Shown one piece after another: positions 63,926 through 64,000 of a stretch of DNA of 64,000 nucleotides (the first letter of the stretch is position 1; each line of letters starts with the position of its first letter). Source of the DNA: Phallusia mammillata (lineage: Eukaryota > Chordata > Ascidiacea > Phlebobranchia > Ascidiidae). The notes below the pieces were generated by a model that worked only from the letters and a program-made list of their open reading frames with translations, had not been told where the DNA came from and searched no databases. The stretch covers positions 496,746-560,745 of the forward strand of contig QLIY01000002.1 in NCBI GenBank assembly GCA_003260075.1, given 5' to 3'. Made by a program: the position numbers and the translations under genes.

Positions 63926-64000
63926 GTTACAATAGCAGATTACCGGCTTGGTACAGTACAGAAAATACGCAACCAGTCTACTGTTGATGCTCTCTGGTAT

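Overview
This is a eukaryotic nuclear window, AT-rich, with GT-AG introns, animal-type genes and small non-autonomous transposons. The genes are chordate-like: PARD3, SETD9, OXLD1, COX10, FDXR, EMC4, a p23 co-chaperone, a beta-1,4-galactosyltransferase, a BTB zinc-finger protein and an MPPED-type phosphoesterase. One gene pair has almost no intergenic space, some introns are under 100 bases, and duplicated segments differ by about 5% with mostly silent changes. My best inference is a highly polymorphic ascidian tunicate such as Ciona; no species-diagnostic gene is present.

Layout: a phytanoyl-CoA dioxygenase-like gene (minus, runs off the left edge); SETD9 and OXLD1 (plus, 3 bases apart, operon-like); an 857-base N gap; COX10 (minus, last exon lost in the gap); an unnamed leucine-rich-repeat gene (plus) followed closely by FDXR (plus); EMC4 (minus) divergent from PTGES3/p23 (plus); a 16-exon gene (minus, 22.9-31.6 kb) whose beta-1,4-galactosyltransferase is joined in phase to a long unrecognised C-terminal extension; PARD3 (plus, 35.6-55.3 kb, about 31 exons); a BTB/C2H2 zinc-finger gene (plus, 57.1-60.9 kb); and an MPPED1/2-like metallophosphoesterase (minus, 61.5-63.9 kb).

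The dominant anomaly is about 40 runs of 8-11 C, plus five runs of 47-76 C, all on the + strand. Most sit at the junction between two near-identical copies of the same local sequence. They cut exons (LRR gene, FDXR, EMC4, the galactosyltransferase), and in FDXR they place exons out of order. I read this as two allelic haplotypes stitched together with C-runs at the joints, that is, an assembly artefact. Gene models here were made by reading through one copy of each pair.

Mobile DNA consists of four short hAT-type elements with exact 8-bp target duplications and one pogo/Tigger-like element with TA duplications. Most genes are unrelated housekeeping or developmental functions: mitochondrial haem and steroid electron transfer (COX10, FDXR, OXLD1), ER and Golgi (EMC4, galactosyltransferase), chaperone (p23) and cell polarity (PARD3).
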